A stretch of 8,130 bases of DNA from Desulfobacteraceae bacterium (GTDB lineage: Bacteria > Desulfobacterota > Desulfobacteria > Desulfobacterales > Desulfosalsimonadaceae), in NCBI GenBank assembly GCA_007136525.1, contig SLGU01000117.1:1-8130 (forward strand), in the 5' to 3' direction. This document shows, one piece after another, positions 1-5,175 of the stretch (its first letter is position 1; each line of letters starts with the position of its first letter). The translations under genes and the position numbers were made by a program. The notes beneath the pieces were generated by a model that worked only from the letters and a program-made list of their open reading frames with translations, made no database searches and was not told where the DNA came from.

Positions 1-215
1 GCCATGAGCTCCATGCCTTGGTCGATTACAGTACCTCCAATACGGCGTATCCCCCGGTTTTCGACGACAACTGGGCTTCACGGTTCTGGACTTCCACATC
101 TTCCCCTGAAAGCACGGGCGACGCTTATACAGTTGAATTCTATTACGGATATGGGGGTTATTGGGGAAAGTGGAATTATGACGTGCTGGTTCGCTGCGTC
201 CGCGGCGGCAATTAA
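1..215 (+). CDS. DUF1566 (Lcl_C) domain protein, C-terminal fragment
   Basis: This is the 3' end of a gene that begins upstream of the window; the reading frame is open from base 3 to the TAA at 213-215, giving about 70 residues. The end of the frame has the hallmark of DUF1566/Lcl_C domains: a leading ELHALVDYS segment, a central FWTSTSS stretch, an aromatic Tyr/Gly-rich strand (EFYYGYGGYWG), and the terminal VRCVRGG motif followed almost at once by the stop. DUF1566 is a C-type-lectin-like fold found in many secreted or surface proteins of aquatic bacteria, usually of unknown binding role. The start and any other domains lie outside the window, so neither localisation nor total length can be judged. 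It is followed by a 59-bp gap and then the caspase-like gene on the same strand, so it may be part of the same locus, but this is not shown. Family call is firm; function is unknown. Confidence 0.85.
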   Translation, partial: HELHALVDYSTSNTAYPPVFDDNWASRFWTSTSSPESTGDAYTVEFYYGYGGYWGKWNYDVLVRCVRGGN

Positions 216-246
216 AGCATTCGGCGGGCAGAAGCGGGCCTTTAAA

Positions 247-252
247 TATAAT
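247..252 (+). promoter_or_regulatory. Possible -10 element upstream of the caspase-like gene
   Basis: A perfect TATAAT lies in an A/T-rich patch 22 bp before the ATG at 275, in the 59-bp gap after the DUF1566 stop codon. No good -35 hexamer is visible 16-18 bp upstream, where the sequence is G/C-rich. It would give a leader of only about 15 nt. Treat it as a weak candidate for a promoter of the downstream genes. Confidence 0.3.
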
Positions 253-274
253 CCGATAAGATAACGGGTGCATT

Positions 275-2335
275 ATGAAAACAAAAATTATGATTTCCAT
301 CATTGCGATATGCGCGCTTATGGCGGGGTGGAGCCCCGCCTGCATGGCAGCCGAAAATGCAAAGCTGATCGTTTTTATCAGCCCTGAAAATGCAGAAGCC
401 ATATCGGCGGTCGATTCGCGCGCTTTGATCGGCAACCGGTTGATTTCCGCGGAAAATCACCTGGCAAAGGCGCTGCAGGGGAAAGGGTACCGGGTAATGA
501 CCAGCAGCGACGTGATGCCCGATAGCCGGTTGGCCGCATCCGAAATCGCCAGTGCCGCGGCGGGGGATTTAAAAAGCATTCGAAAGGCGGCCATCGTCAA
601 TTCGGCCCATTTCATTGTCAGCGGCTTCATGGATGCGGAGGTGACAGAAGAAGAAACCCTGGGCATGACCCTTCAGAAAGTCGTCGCAACCATCAGCTAC
701 AAGGTCTACGAAACAACGTCAGCCGAAGTGCTGTATATCGACTCCGGGGTGTATACCGTGGTCGGGAGATCCCCCCGGGCGCTTTTCAATACCGCCCTGG
801 AACAGATGGCCGCCGAGGTTTCCGGAAAGGTGGCGGGCGAATCGCCCCTGGCGGTCTCGCGCCAGCAGGCCGAACTGCTTGCGGAGCTCAACAGGAAAGC
901 CCAGGCCGTGGAAGTGGCTGCGGATACCGCTCCAGTGAGAATAACAACCGGAACAGGCGGCATCCCGCAGATCGTGATCATCAATCCGCCCATCGGCCGC
1001 GGGTTTGCCATTGCCCAGAAGGAGCGTGCCGTTGACATGGAAGGCATGGTGATCGACCACAGCGGTACGGGTATCCAGTACTTCAATATCAACAACGAAC
1101 CGGTGCGCCTCCTTGATGGGGGCGAGTTCCGATATGGTATCATGCTCGATCCCGGGGACAACCGTTTTGAAATGGCCGCCATGACCAGGGACGGGAAGCT
1201 CGTGAAAAAAGAAATCACCCTGACCCTGCCGGATGACAAGACGCCGCCGGAAATTGTCATCACCGAGCCGATGATTGCCCGGGGGTTTACCACGATCGTG
1301 ACCGATCCCTTACAAAACCTTCTTATCAGGGGGATCGCCAAAGACTCAATCGGCGTTCAATACGTGAGGATCAACGATCAGCCGGTCACAACCGATGCAG
1401 AAGGGAACTTTGAAGCGGATGTCGTCCTTCATGGCGATAACACCCCCATCCGGATCGTTGCGGCGGATTTGTTCGGAAACGTGGCCACAAAAGAATTTAA
1501 GGTGGAACGCGGCCAGCGCAGCCTTGTTCCGCAGGCCGGCCAAACCGCTGTTTCGCCTGCCGTGCATGCGCCTGTTTTGTGGGGGTTGGCCATTGGCGTG
1601 TCGCAATACAGCAGCAGCACGCTGGATTTGAAATATGCCGCGGCGGATGCCGAGGCCATGGCCCATTTTTTTGAAACCCAGGGGGGCGGTCTTTTTTCCG
1701 AGGTCAATTTCAAGGTGCTGACGGACAGGGTTGTAACCCGGGATGCCATTATTGAAAGCTTTGCTTCGCACCTGGGCAAGGCGGGTCCCAATGATGTCGT
1801 GTTTATCTTTGTGGCCGGCCATGGCATCAAGCACCGGCAGACCGGCTCGTATTATTTTCTGCCGTCTGATGCCGACCACGGCAATATCGTGTCCCGGGGT
1901 CTGCGCATGTCGGATTTTGAAGTGGCGGTCAGGATTTTGTCCCATAATGTCAACAAGGTCGTTATCGCCATGGACACCTGCCATTCCGGGGCGATTGAAA
2001 TCGGGCTCCGGTCGGGCATGTCGCCGGAAAACCTGGCTGAAACGCTGCAAGCGGCATCGGGCCTGTATATCCTTTCTTCCTCCAAGGCCGGGGAAGTTTC
2101 CATAGAGGGGGACGAATTCAAGCTGGATGACCCGCATTCGGGGCACGGCGTATTTACCTATGCATTGATTAAAGGGATGAGGGGCGCTGCGAATTTCGAC
2201 AATGATTCGGTTGTGACGCTCAATGAGCTTTTTCAATATGTATCGCGAAAAGTGCCCCGGTTGACACAAGGGCGTCAGCACCCTTACATGAAGGTCAGCG
2301 GAACCGACATGCCGCTGGTGCTGGTCGGGAATTAA
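275..2335 (+). CDS. Secreted caspase-like (peptidase C14) protein with CsgG/TolB-like N-terminal region and two Ig-like domains
   Basis: This 686-residue protein starts with a Sec signal peptide (about residues 1-26: MKTK, hydrophobic core, cleavage near CMAA-E). Residues ~28-195 resemble the alpha/beta domain of CsgG, FlgT and TolB-N proteins. Two beta-rich Ig-like modules follow, near 230-320 and 324-412, each opening with a similar PQIVIINPP or PPEIVITEP strand and a G-R/A-RGF turn. The C-terminal domain (~435-686) is a p20-like caspase fold. It opens with LWGLAIGVSQY and carries the catalytic dyad His516 (in VAGHG) and Cys569 (in MDTCHSG), 53 residues apart. Asp567, two residues before the Cys, matches the acidic S1-pocket residue of metacaspases, so cleavage after Arg/Lys is expected (inference). 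The dyad is intact, so the protein is probably active in the periplasm or outside the cell. The Shine-Dalgarno is weak (GGGTG, 4 nt before ATG). The next gene follows after 41 bp, suggesting an operon. Substrate is unknown. Confidence 0.88.
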   Translation: MKTKIMISIIAICALMAGWSPACMAAENAKLIVFISPENAEAISAVDSRALIGNRLISAENHLAKALQGKGYRVMTSSDVMPDSRLAASEIASAAAGDLKSIRKAAIVNSAHFIVSGFMDAEVTEEETLGMTLQKVVATISYKVYETTSAEVLYIDSGVYTVVGRSPRALFNTALEQMAAEVSGKVAGESPLAVSRQQAELLAELNRKAQAVEVAADTAPVRITTGTGGIPQIVIINPPIGRGFAIAQKERAVDMEGMVIDHSGTGIQYFNINNEPVRLLDGGEFRYGIMLDPGDNRFEMAAMTRDGKLVKKEITLTLPDDKTPPEIVITEPMIARGFTTIVTDPLQNLLIRGIAKDSIGVQYVRINDQPVTTDAEGNFEADVVLHGDNTPIRIVAADLFGNVATKEFKVERGQRSLVPQAGQTAVSPAVHAPVLWGLAIGVSQYSSSTLDLKYAAADAEAMAHFFETQGGGLFSEVNFKVLTDRVVTRDAIIESFASHLGKAGPNDVVFIFVAGHGIKHRQTGSYYFLPSDADHGNIVSRGLRMSDFEVAVRILSHNVNKVVIAMDTCHSGAIEIGLRSGMSPENLAETLQAASGLYILSSSKAGEVSIEGDEFKLDDPHSGHGVFTYALIKGMRGAANFDNDSVVTLNELFQYVSRKVPRLTQGRQHPYMKVSGTDMPLVLVGN

Positions 2336-2364
2336 CCGGGCGGTGCGGCCCGCACAGACAAAAA

Positions 2365-2370
2365 GGGGGA
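2365..2370 (+). promoter_or_regulatory. Ribosome binding site fixing the GTG start at 2377
   Basis: GGGGGA lies 6 nt before GTG 2377. This supports GTG as the start of the CsgG-like lipoprotein; the GTG at 2372 is in another frame and meets a stop two codons later. Confidence 0.6.
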
Positions 2371-2376
2371 TGTGTT

Positions 2377-3081
2377 GTGAAACGGCGATCTAACATTCAA
2401 TTTGCCATTGCAATATTACTGGTGGCGCTCCTGGCGGCATTGCATGGGTGTACCACAATGCGCACGGACGGGACAGACCAGGCGGATATTTCACAAGCAC
2501 CGCAGATCGATTGGGCGCAGCTCCCGCCGGCGCCCCTGGAAAAAGAACTGATTGCGGTTGCCGGTTTTGAAAACAGGAGCACTTACTCGGCAGACCGATT
2601 GTGGGATACGTCTTCACAAATACTGGCGTCTTCACTCCTGCGGGCAGGGTATTTCCGTGTGGTGGAATGGGAGCGGATGAAGCAGCTTTTTGACTGGGAC
2701 ACCCTGAGCCATGCCAGCATCGTGAAGACGCCTGAAAACCTGGAACGGGCCCGGCGGATTCTGTTGTGCGAGTATTTCGTGTCCGGCGCCATTACCCAAT
2801 TCAATGTCAACCAGCATTCCCAGGTCAGCGCTTTTTCCAAGGGCAAGCAGATCGACACCACGGTGCGGGTGGACCTGCTCCTCCAGGATGCGCGGTCCGG
2901 GGAATATCTTGCCACCGGCACAGGGTCGCACATGGTCCGGCAGACGTATACGGGCGGGATGTCAGGGGGCCAGACCGGTTCATGGGATTCTCACGCAGCG
3001 GATCAGGCCCTTTCCGCAGCAATTGAACTGGCCTTGTTCGAACTGATTGAGAATTTCGACAAGGCCCGCGGGGCCCAATAA
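2377..3081 (+). CDS. CsgG-family outer-membrane lipoprotein
   Basis: The 234-residue product has a basic n-region (MKRRSN), a hydrophobic core and a lipobox LHGC with the lipidated Cys at residue 25. His at -2 is less common but acceptable. The mature ~210 residues match the CsgG family: an opening strand with IAVAGFENRS, a WDTSSQILASSLL helix, then FRVVEWERM, a CEYFVSGAITQF strand, DTTVRVDLLLQDARSG, and a C-terminal amphipathic helix. In curli systems CsgG forms a nonameric secretion pore in the outer membrane. The mature protein here is shorter than E. coli CsgG (about 262 residues), and the two stretches corresponding to membrane hairpins (around 145-160 and 185-210, the latter Gly/Ser-rich) are short. 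Pore formation is therefore uncertain, and a periplasmic scaffold role as in LpoB-like relatives is possible. It sits 41 bp after the caspase gene and is separated from the GNA1162-like gene by a hairpin repeat. No curli subunit gene is present, so I give no csg symbol. Confidence 0.8.
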   Translation: MKRRSNIQFAIAILLVALLAALHGCTTMRTDGTDQADISQAPQIDWAQLPPAPLEKELIAVAGFENRSTYSADRLWDTSSQILASSLLRAGYFRVVEWERMKQLFDWDTLSHASIVKTPENLERARRILLCEYFVSGAITQFNVNQHSQVSAFSKGKQIDTTVRVDLLLQDARSGEYLATGTGSHMVRQTYTGGMSGGQTGSWDSHAADQALSAAIELALFELIENFDKARGAQ

Positions 3082-3084
3082 TGA

Positions 3085-3108
3085 TGGACGCGTAAAAAGT
3101 CGAGATCA
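3085..3108 (+). repeat. Degenerate duplicate of the repeat terminus
   Basis: The stretch just before the hairpin element (GGACGCG, then AAAAAGTCGAGATC) resembles the first ~26 bases of the element itself (GACGAC, then AAAAAAGTCCAAGATC), with small gaps. It looks like a second, decayed copy of the element end in tandem. The match is short and by eye. Confidence 0.4.
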
Positions 3109-3236
3109 GACGACTTTGAAAAAAGTCCAAGATCAAGGCTTGCGCAATGTTTGAAGAATTGAGTCACGCCTTTGGCGTGATGAGATTCATCGGAAATTGC
3201 GCGTAACGCAGATATTGGACTTTTTGCGAAGTCGTC
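3109..3236 (+). repeat. Long imperfect palindromic (MITE/REP-like) element, complete copy
   Basis: The 128-bp segment starts with GACGACTT and ends with AAGTCGTC. Its left and right arms (about 55 nt each) pair with each other over most of their length, with conserved blocks at the ends (GACGACTT), in AAAAAGTCCAA, and in GCGCAAT. The apex is a perfect 7-bp stem, TCACGCC / GGCGTGA (3164-3170 / 3174-3180), closed by TTT. A second copy in reverse orientation begins at 8034. No ORF is encoded. The size, hairpin shape and multicopy nature fit a non-autonomous mobile or REP-like element; no transposase is visible. Lying 27 bp after one gene and 25 bp before the next, it could attenuate or stabilise an operon transcript (inference). 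Confidence 0.8.
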
Positions 3237-3261
3237 AATAATGAAATGGTTTTAAGTCGTT

Positions 3262-3954
3262 ATGCGCTGCCTCGGGTGTTTCATCATTTTATTTGTATTT
3301 TTTTTTGCATTCCCTGCATTTTCAGGTGTTTTTGCTGAAATTGTGCCGGGGGGCATTGAAACAAGAGAGAACTGGTGGCTTGCAGAAGACTTTAAGCAGT
3401 ATGCCATTGGCAGGGTTGCGGTGTTGCCCATGGAGAACCTGTCTTTGGAGCCCGGCGTCGAAAAAGCTTTATATGATGCGGTATACGCCCGCCTGACGGC
3501 CAAGGGCTACATGAAGATCGATGTGGATGAAGTCACTTCGGTCATGGATCGACTTGGCATCCAGACGGCGGGGCAGCTTGCCGGTATTTCGCCTGCCCGG
3601 CTGGGGGAGATATTGCGCTGCGATGCGATTATGAAAGGGCGTGTCGATCAGTCCGGCGCAATCCATATGGGGGTTTATGATGCCCTCGTGGTTTCGATTT
3701 CTCTTCAGTTGGTGGATTGCCGGACAGGGAAAACCCTCTGGACTACCGAGCAGTGGCGCGCCGCACACCGGCAGTGGCATGCCGATCCGTTCAACCTGCT
3801 CTTGAGTTTCGCCTCCCATGAAATGGCATCGAGAGAACTGCGGGTGGCCTGGCTGGTTCAGGAGATGCTGAAAACCCTGCCGGACGGTCCTGTTCAGGTC
3901 GTGGAGGACAATTTCCTGAATGAGGCCCTGACGATTCCGGCGGCCGAAGAATAA
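3262..3954 (+). CDS. GNA1162/DUF799-type exported protein
   Basis: The 230-residue product has a strongly hydrophobic N-terminal signal sequence (residues ~7-25, cleavage likely after SGVFA). The body matches the GNA1162/DUF799 family: YAIGRVAVLPMENLS, then a helix with ALYDAVYARLTAKGY, a DEVTSVMDRLGI segment, AGISPARLGEILRCDAIMKGRV (the typical 'LGADALLYG'-like core), and VSISLQLVDCRTGKTLWT. Members adopt a TolB-N/CsgG-like fold and are usually lipoproteins; in Neisseria and others they sit beside a CsgG-family lipoprotein gene, as here. Unusually, no lipobox is present: Cys3 and Cys6 lie before the hydrophobic core. An in-frame TAA at 3253 fixes the start at ATG 3262, yet no Shine-Dalgarno is visible, and a hairpin repeat ends 25 bp upstream, so the leader may have been altered by insertion. 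The partner lipoprotein of the known trio (DUF4810) is absent. Cellular role is unknown; an envelope scaffold is likely. Confidence 0.75.
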   Translation: MRCLGCFIILFVFFFAFPAFSGVFAEIVPGGIETRENWWLAEDFKQYAIGRVAVLPMENLSLEPGVEKALYDAVYARLTAKGYMKIDVDEVTSVMDRLGIQTAGQLAGISPARLGEILRCDAIMKGRVDQSGAIHMGVYDALVVSISLQLVDCRTGKTLWTTEQWRAAHRQWHADPFNLLLSFASHEMASRELRVAWLVQEMLKTLPDGPVQVVEDNFLNEALTIPAAEE

Positions 3955-3960
3955 TCACTT

Positions 3961-3966
3961 GGAGGG
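3961..3966 (+). promoter_or_regulatory. Strong ribosome binding site fixing a TTG start
   Basis: GGAGGG lies 8 nt before TTG 3975, just after the preceding stop codon. It is the best Shine-Dalgarno in the window and supports the TTG as start of the phosphatase; the next residues (LSFGYGTSAG) already belong to the PP2C domain, so a later start would cut it. Confidence 0.7.
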
Positions 3967-3974
3967 CCAGTTCC

Positions 3975-4856
3975 TTGGGGGTTCTGTCTTTTGGATATGG
4001 GACAAGTGCCGGCATCGTAAGGCAGGAGAATGAAGACAGCCTGTGCGTGCGCCCGGATATCGGCCTGTGGGCGGTGGCCGATGGCATGGGCGGGTACAAG
4101 GGGGGAGAGACGGCCAGCCGCATAACCGTGGAGCAACTGGCCGAAGACGCAGCCGCCGGTATGCCGCTTGCCGAATCCATCTCCGGCATCCACCATCGTA
4201 TCGTAGCCCTTGCCCGAACGGATTCGGCATATGAATCCATGGGTTCTACGGTCGTTGCTGTAAAAACAGACGGGAAGGTGTATGAGGTTGCATGGGTGGG
4301 TGACAGCCGGGCCTATCTGTGGGACGGCCGGGAATTGTCCCGCCTGACCCGGGATCATTCTTATATTCAGTATCTTATCGATAGTGGCGTCATTTCCGAA
4401 GCCGACGCCTTGGAGCATCCGGAGCGCCATGTTATTCTGCAGGCGCTGGGTGCTGAAGAAATCAAGGCTGTGGATGTCGATGTCGTTCGCGGGGGGTTCA
4501 GAGAAAACGAGAAAATTCTATTGTGCAGCGATGGACTGACCAATGAGGTTGGGGATTCCCAGATTTCGTCCATACTGCGTCAGCCGTTTTCAGAGCAGGT
4601 TCTGGTCGACCACTTGATTGCTGCCGCCAAGGAAAACGGCGGCTCCGACAATATTTCCGCCATACTGATTGCCGCTGACAGTACCGCCCTTCCGGAAAAG
4701 GCGGGAGGAAAAACGCCGCACAATCCATCGGGCGGTTCTCCCCCCGGTATTTTGCGCCCGGATGCAGCTGAAACCAACTACCCTTTCTGGTTTCTGATGG
4801 TGATTGTTTTACTGGTACTTTTTCTATCGGTTATGTTTGTCTACGATATTTTATAG
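3975..4856 (+). CDS. PPM/PP2C-type Ser/Thr protein phosphatase with C-terminal membrane anchor
   Basis: The 293-residue protein carries a complete bacterial PP2C domain (about residues 5-235) with metal-binding and catalytic motifs in order: RQENEDS (Asp21), VADGMGG (Asp36-Gly40), GSTVVA, WVGDSRAYL (Asp110), LTRDHS, LLCSDGLTNEV (Asp186) and GGSDNIS (Asp225). It should be an active Mn/Mg-dependent phosphatase that removes phosphate from Ser/Thr of proteins. A Pro/Gly-rich linker (~237-262) leads to one transmembrane helix at the very C-terminus (~268-290: FWFLMVIVLLVLFLSVMFV), so the enzyme is tethered to the inner face of the cytoplasmic membrane. It starts at TTG with a strong Shine-Dalgarno 20 bp after the preceding gene, suggesting an operon. 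The downstream gene encodes an FHA domain, which binds phosphothreonine; the phosphatase therefore probably counteracts a Ser/Thr kinase that is not in this window. No gene symbol can be assigned safely. Confidence 0.93.
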   Translation: MGVLSFGYGTSAGIVRQENEDSLCVRPDIGLWAVADGMGGYKGGETASRITVEQLAEDAAAGMPLAESISGIHHRIVALARTDSAYESMGSTVVAVKTDGKVYEVAWVGDSRAYLWDGRELSRLTRDHSYIQYLIDSGVISEADALEHPERHVILQALGAEEIKAVDVDVVRGGFRENEKILLCSDGLTNEVGDSQISSILRQPFSEQVLVDHLIAAAKENGGSDNISAILIAADSTALPEKAGGKTPHNPSGGSPPGILRPDAAETNYPFWFLMVIVLLVLFLSVMFVYDIL

Positions 4857-4904
4857 AAGCCGTCTGAAAATTGTCCTTTGGCCCGATGTCTTTGTTTTAA
4901 CAAA

Positions 4905-4930
4905 CGAAATCGAAATCGGGATCGAAATCG
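4905..4930 (+). repeat. Left arm of 26-bp inverted repeat (TCGAAA-type)
   Basis: The arm is made of repeated CGAAAT units with an internal CGGGAT. It is matched in reverse complement by 5034-5059 at 25 of 26 positions. The arms are 103 bp apart and could form a long stem. A low-complexity hexamer repeat arising by slippage is an alternative, but the inverted placement and shared GGGA interruption argue for a true palindromic element. Confidence 0.8.
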
Positions 4931-4950
4931 AAATAACGCAAAATAACGCA
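4931..4950 (+). repeat. Tandem decamer AAATAACGCA x2
   Basis: Two perfect, adjacent copies of AAATAACGCA follow directly on the left inverted-repeat arm. Function is unknown; it could be part of the repeat element or a binding site. Confidence 0.7.
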
Positions 4951-5033
4951 ATATGACATGTGAACGCCATAATCTTTATGACTGCCGTCTTTTAAAAAAA
5001 GTAAGATGGCATGGCCCAGGGAGTTGCAAAACC

Positions 5034-5059
5034 CGATTTCGTTCCCGATTTCGATTTCG
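5034..5059 (-). repeat. Right arm of 26-bp inverted repeat (TCGAAA-type)
   Basis: Reverse complement of 4905-4930 with a single mismatch (at the position after the GGGA interruption). It ends about 115 bp before the next gene. Confidence 0.8.
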
Positions 5060-5160
5060 AAAAAACCAAATACAGATAAGCGGATGGGAGCCTGGTCTGA
5101 GGTTTTAAACAGTTTCCAACGGTCCTTTCAATTGCGTCAGGTCTGACGGGAAAAACGAGT

Positions 5161-5165
5161 GGGGA
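5161..5165 (+). promoter_or_regulatory. Ribosome binding site favouring GTG 5176 over TTG 5167
   Basis: GGGGA lies 10 nt before GTG 5176 but only 1 nt before the in-frame TTG 5167, which is too close to serve it. The FHA domain begins at VIHVILKKG, so either start leaves it intact. Confidence 0.45.
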
Positions 5166-5175
5166 TTTGTTTCCG

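Larger units (their letters stand above)
4857..5166. other. Intergenic region, 310 bp, with inverted repeat and nested hairpins
   Basis: No coding frame is credible here. The region is more A/T-rich than its neighbours and is dominated by a pair of 26-bp inverted arms, a tandem decamer and small nested hairpins: CATAA / TTATG at 4968-4980, and TGCCGTCTT / AAGATGGCA at 4983-4991 / 5003-5011. No T-tract follows either hairpin, so they are not typical intrinsic terminators. The stretch 5065-5160 shows no recognisable promoter. The length of the gap suggests the FHA-transglycosylase gene has its own promoter, but I cannot point to it. Confidence 0.6.

Noticed and set aside
4..264. 86-codon + strand frame at the window start
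   Set aside because: It overlaps the DUF1566 frame, which has a clear family match ending at 215; this frame has no signature.
706..1341. 211-codon open frame on the - strand
   Set aside because: Antisense to the N-terminal and Ig-like regions of the caspase-like protein; low-complexity composition and no domain signature.
1346..2281. 311-codon open frame on the - strand
   Set aside because: It lies wholly inside the caspase domain gene, whose + strand frame has clear catalytic motifs. The antisense product has no recognisable domain; it is a by-product of codon bias.
2343..2355. Hairpin GTGCG / CGCAC after the caspase stop codon as a terminator
   Set aside because: The stem is short and is followed by an A-rich stretch and a ribosome binding site, not a T-tract. 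Read-through into the next gene is more likely.
2377..3954. Curli secretion locus
   Set aside because: Only a CsgG-family homologue is present. No CsgA/B-like repeat proteins, CsgE or CsgF are encoded, and the protein is shorter than CsgG.
4983..5011. Hairpin TGCCGTCTT / AAGATGGCA as an intrinsic terminator of the phosphatase gene
   Set aside because: One mismatch in the stem, a large A-rich loop, no downstream T-tract, and more than 120 bp from the stop codon. More likely part of the repeat structure.
4905..5059. CRISPR-like array
   Set aside because: The repeats are inverted arms, not evenly spaced direct repeats with unique spacers, and no cas gene is present.
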